Shown here piece by piece: positions 32,001-34,778 of a stretch of DNA of 34,778 nt. The translations under genes and the position numbers were made by a program. Every line of letters begins with the position of its first letter. Position 1 is the stretch's first letter. Under the pieces are notes generated by a model, which was not told the DNA's origin, made no database searches, and saw only the letters and a list, made by a program, of their open reading frames with translations. Source of the stretch: Beroe ovata (Eukaryota > Ctenophora > Nuda > Beroida > Beroidae); contig CAMPET010000110.1 in assembly GCA_946803715.1 (NCBI GenBank), forward strand, positions 1-34,778, written 5' to 3'.

Positions 32001-32724
32001 ACCTTGCAACCCTCTCCTCGATGAAGGATGATTATATCTTCGAGTTGCTCCTCCAAGTCATATAAAGTCCCTTCGAAATCGACGTTACTCGATTGGTTGG
32101 TATCAAGGGAAATCACCTTGAACAAACCCCCTAGTGCAGACTGTACAGCAGTGCTATCATGAGCAGAAGCTGTATCAGTTACCGAGCTCTCATGCTGGCG
32201 ACAGGTTACCTCATGCATCCGTCGTTCGCCTGGAGTTGAAAAGGTCTGACTACATATTCGACAAGGGAACTTTTTGCTACAGCACCCTTCAACATGTGTT
32301 GTGAATAGCTCCTTCTCAATGAAGCAGTTGCATGTAGGACAAAACTCGCTCAGCACTCGCTCCACATGTTCGAATATGTCGAGTCAAGTTTCGCGCTAGC
32401 AAAACTCGATTGCAGCTCCGACAGTTTTTTTCAATCTGCACCCTTTCCACCAAGTGTAGATTTAATTCCAGGATCCTGACCTGCACCCCCACATTGCTAT
32501 ATCGGAGGAGCATGTTATCCTCCATCTCCTCACGTAAGTGCTCCAATCTCTCAGGAGAGAAGCTGTACAAGATGACGCGTTTTGTGCTGTAATTGGATAC
32601 AACACCATTGTGAGAGCTCCTCCCCCGTATAGTGATATCCACAGGGAATACGTTACTCTCTCGTATTATCTCCGTGGCCCTGTTGACAGCTGATTCGATG
32701 TCGATGGGAAGTGAATATATCATT
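29080..32724 (-). CDS. Intron-rich family-B DNA polymerase (Maverick/Polinton/adintovirus type), 3'-truncated
   Basis: Exons after the N-terminal zinc region end at 31870, then 31789-31708, 31619-31388, 31316-31054, 30943-30804, 30735-30522, 30446-30195, 30120-29984, 29913-29755, 29685-29401 and 29288-29080. All are GT-AG and phases agree; introns are 68-112 bp. In order, the parts show C2H2-like fingers, a GSGWIV segment, a YCLRCFHG zinc motif, exonuclease motif I (ADFECI), an endonuclease-VII-like CxxC...DHCHYTGR motif, exonuclease motif II (HNL...YDGHFL), the GVYPYSYFD region and polymerase motif A (DANNL). This is the DNA_pol_B_2 class used by protein-primed elements. Motifs B and C (the TDTD-type catalytic site) are missing because the sequence breaks at the N at 29049. 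The reading frame also changes by one base within 32316-32365. Many introns are unexpected for a viral-type gene. It may be an old or host-adopted copy. Activity is not inferred. Confidence 0.85.
29311..29384. repeat. 20-bp tandem repeat inside a polymerase intron
   Basis: The unit AAAAACTTGCTGCAATTACG is repeated about 3.7 times (first copy with one base change), in the intron between the last two visible polymerase exons (29289-29400). This explains why that intron is the longest of the visible set at 112 bp. Confidence 0.9.
32316..32724 (-). pseudogene. N-terminal zinc region of the polymerase gene, frame-shifted
   Basis: The frame beginning near the ATG at 32721-32723 (just after a TTTAG acceptor-like site) encodes about 110 residues and a CxxC...HIRTC finger, then ends at 32316. 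The next frame, which carries two more C2H2-like fingers (CPTCNCF, CRICSQTF) and leads into the polymerase exons, overlaps it by 50 bases and is offset by one base. No GT-AG intron of reasonable size sits in the overlap. This looks like an indel mutation or a sequence error; programmed shifting is possible but unsupported. Confidence 0.5.
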
Positions 32725-32834
32725 CTAAAAGAGGGTTTGATTAGCTGTGCTTGCATTGATATATCAATTTCTCAGGAGTGCAATCAATTCACGATAAAGC
32801 TCCAATGAAAGATATTTATGTGGAATAAATAATG

Positions 32835-32894
32835 TACGTGGTCTTAGCCTATTAACAATAATTTTAATAACGTGGTCTTAGCCTATTTACAATA
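32835..32894. repeat. Short direct repeat
   Basis: ACGTGGTCTTAGCCTATT followed by a/tACAATAAT occurs twice in tandem (starting near 32836 and near 32870), at the 3' end of the open segment 32864-33199. Confidence 0.75.
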
Positions 32895-33263
32895 ATCTCT
32901 CCTGAGTTCAACAGATACGCTCCTATGAGCATTGATATATTCAAAATGTTCACTGCGGTGGGAAGATGACTGGCTTCCCTTGCTTGGTTTTTTGCCAGGA
33001 AAAAATGTCCAGGGGTAAAGGGTTCTATCGTATGAGTGTACTCAACCCCTCTGATCATGATTGTGACCTCGTATGAATGAATCATCCGCACTTCAAGTGT
33101 TTCTGTTTCATCCTCAAAAATCTCGATCTCATTTAAAGAGTAGTCGAAATCAGTGCTGATCTCATACATACTCTTTATTTTACAGGGGCCAATATACATC
33201 AGGCCCCTAGGAAGGTTACTCCTCCCCAGTGCTCGACTCTGGATGAAGGAAATCGGTGGGAGA
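32864..33263 (-). other. Unassigned coding-like segment upstream of the polymerase
   Basis: An open frame follows a TTTCAG acceptor-like site at 33264 and runs to 32864. It encodes about 130 residues of mixed composition (for example YIGPCKIKSMYEI, EIFEDETETLEV, EPFTPGHFFLAKNQ), with no known motif. Its composition looks like protein. It may be an exon of the polymerase gene or of another gene from the same element. I could not connect it in phase to its neighbours. Confidence 0.35.
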
Positions 33264-33344
33264 CTGAAATAGTGTTAACTCAATATCCAAAATTTACAAA
33301 GTTTCCAATCATCCAATTGATTTGAATAGGAAAAGAACCAACCA

Positions 33345-34074
33345 GCGATCACAGATTCGCCGATCCAGAACCGGGCATCCACAACTTCTGCATAGGGTAA
33401 AGGCGACGGATTGGATTCTATAGTGACCAAATTTTAACCTCTGACATCCGTTTACATTTTTCCAGTTGACACGGATCTGTTGACCATAATAGAAGTCTGG
33501 CCCACAAAAAGTCTGAGTAGTATTTCACATGTTGATACGGAATTAGATAATAATATCATGTAAACGGGATCACATAAACGTATACTTTAAACGGAACCAC
33601 AAAAAGTATACTAACATTGAATTCGTCGTGGGAGTATGAGATATATCTCAATGAGGGTCGATATATCCCCTCATGTAACGTCATGACTGTGACCACAGTG
33701 ACAACCACTGATTTACAGTAACGGCATTCTGTTGGCCCCCATTCAAAAGCAAATTCAAAGTATGCTAGGCATGGGACCTCGCTCCTGGTCAATTCTCTCA
33801 TGTCATAGAGGTACGGGTTGCACATGGTTTAGCTGGAGACTGTGAAATGTAAGGTTATCAAATGGAATACTATATCAACAAAGACTTTTCTCACAAGAGA
33901 ATCACGAAAATTCGGAGAGGGAAATTCAAACTGCAAAACGACTGATATGAACTCATACAGCATCTCCTCTCCTTTTATAATTTCATTGTTTTTCATAATC
34001 AGGGAGGGGTTATTTGACAGTTTAAGAAAGTTTTCTGGCGCTCCCAAGCTGTCACCAGATTTATCCTTGTCCAT
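33345..34074 (-). other. Further coding-like segments, unassigned
   Basis: Three minus-strand stretches look protein-like: 33345-33422 (containing PLPYAEVVDARFWIGES), 33556-33825 (starting MCNPYLYDMRELTRSEVP, with a CRYCK motif) and 33829-34074 (containing EEMLYEFISVVLQFEFPSP). None has a recognised domain, and splice phases between them could not be reconciled. They may be exons or remnants of the element that carries the polymerase. Confidence 0.25.
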
Positions 34075-34377
34075 CCAGACTGATATAGACCGGGTGTCTG
34101 ATCACAATAGGGGAATTAATCAACCCTATTTTTCATGTCCCCCCATAATAAAACCCCCGGTACTCCAAGTTGTCACACCATTAATCTGGAGTGTAATCAT
34201 AAAAATTGCCCTGTCACCGGACAGCCATCACCCCAAATTAATCGACACTTAAAACCGGAATAGGTCGACAAAAACATGCAATTTAATTTACCATTGTAAA
34301 CCTGTCAGCAAATTTATTGTGAGCTAATATTAGCAGTATCACACCTACCTCTGGTGGTAGGGTTGTCGCGTGAATAT

Positions 34378-34778
34378 CTGTCAACAAGATGCGCACCCGC
34401 CAATTTAGTCCCCAGGGACATTTAAGAGATCACGTGAGAGTGGCCCATACCTAGCATATGAGTGAGAGACCAATTAATGGCATACGAGTGACAGAGCAAG
34501 TGACCCGTAGCACACAAGTAAGAGACCAAGTGACCCGTAGCATATGAGTGAGAGACCAAGTGGCCTGTAGCATACATCGGTAGTGAGAGACCAAGTGGCC
34601 TGTAGCATACATCGGTAGTGAGAGACCAAGTGGCCTGTAGCATAGATATGAAATGCGACCTGTCAACAAGATGGGCGCCCCATCAATTTACCCCCCAGGG
34701 ACTTGTAAGAGAGAGTGACCCGTAGCATATGAGTGAGAGACCAAGTGGTCTGTAGCATATGAGTGAGAGACCAAGTGG
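34378..34778. repeat. Minisatellite with higher-order period, running off the window
   Basis: Degenerate units of about 28-38 bp built on GAGTGAGAGACCAAGTGGCC and TGTAGCATA. In the centre a 38-base variant containing ACATCGGTA is tandemly repeated. A longer block beginning CTGTCAACAAGATG occurs at 34378 and again at 34660, so a period of about 282 bp is superimposed on the short units. The array continues past the right edge. Confidence 0.85.

Noticed and set aside
34422-34669. Repetitive frames at the right edge resembling a repeat protein
   Set aside because: The apparent peptide repeats simply translate the minisatellite, and two frames are open at once.

Overview
This is a window of animal nuclear DNA. 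The genes carry short GT-AG introns, and the products include a PRKX-type kinase, a RAD23 repair factor, secreted papain-like proteases with ShK domains and an LDLa-type GPCR. These suggest an invertebrate, possibly a non-bilaterian or other marine animal, but the sequence alone does not fix the species. Isolated N characters at 216, 3526 and 29049 mark ambiguous bases or collapsed assembly gaps, and two of them coincide with structural oddities.

Layout. 1-1363: repeat-rich DNA with several GC-rich foldbacks and no convincing gene. 1364-14829 (+): a PRKX-like protein kinase gene in eight exons. Its first three exons sit inside a nearly perfect 2.16-kb tandem duplication whose junction is an N. 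Its 5.9-kb intron 4 contains a complete GPCR gene on the opposite strand (8608-12038), with an LDLa/Cys-rich ectodomain and seven membrane helices. 15169-15885: a probable non-autonomous DNA transposon with terminal inverted repeats. 16064-21752: two divergently transcribed papain-family proteases with C-terminal ShK domains. The left one has nine ShK units and serine in place of the catalytic cysteine. The right one has an intact Cys-His-Asn triad and one ShK unit. Between them lie several copies of a short module carrying FOX-like and GATA-like sites.

22533-24668 (-): a complete seven-exon RAD23 gene (UBL, UBA, XPC-binding, UBA). 25043-27493 (-): a C2H2 zinc-finger gene with an in-frame stop in its first finger. 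27494-29048: no recognised gene. 29080-32724 (-): an intron-rich family-B DNA polymerase of the Maverick/Polinton/adintovirus type. It is cut off just after polymerase motif A, 31 bp before the N at 29049. Unassigned coding-like segments lie upstream of it, and a minisatellite with a higher-order period runs off the right edge.

Functional links are limited. The two proteases form a paralogous pair that probably shares control elements. RAD23 and the zinc-finger gene are close neighbours in the same orientation. The kinase and its nested GPCR share a locus, but no functional connection can be read from the sequence.
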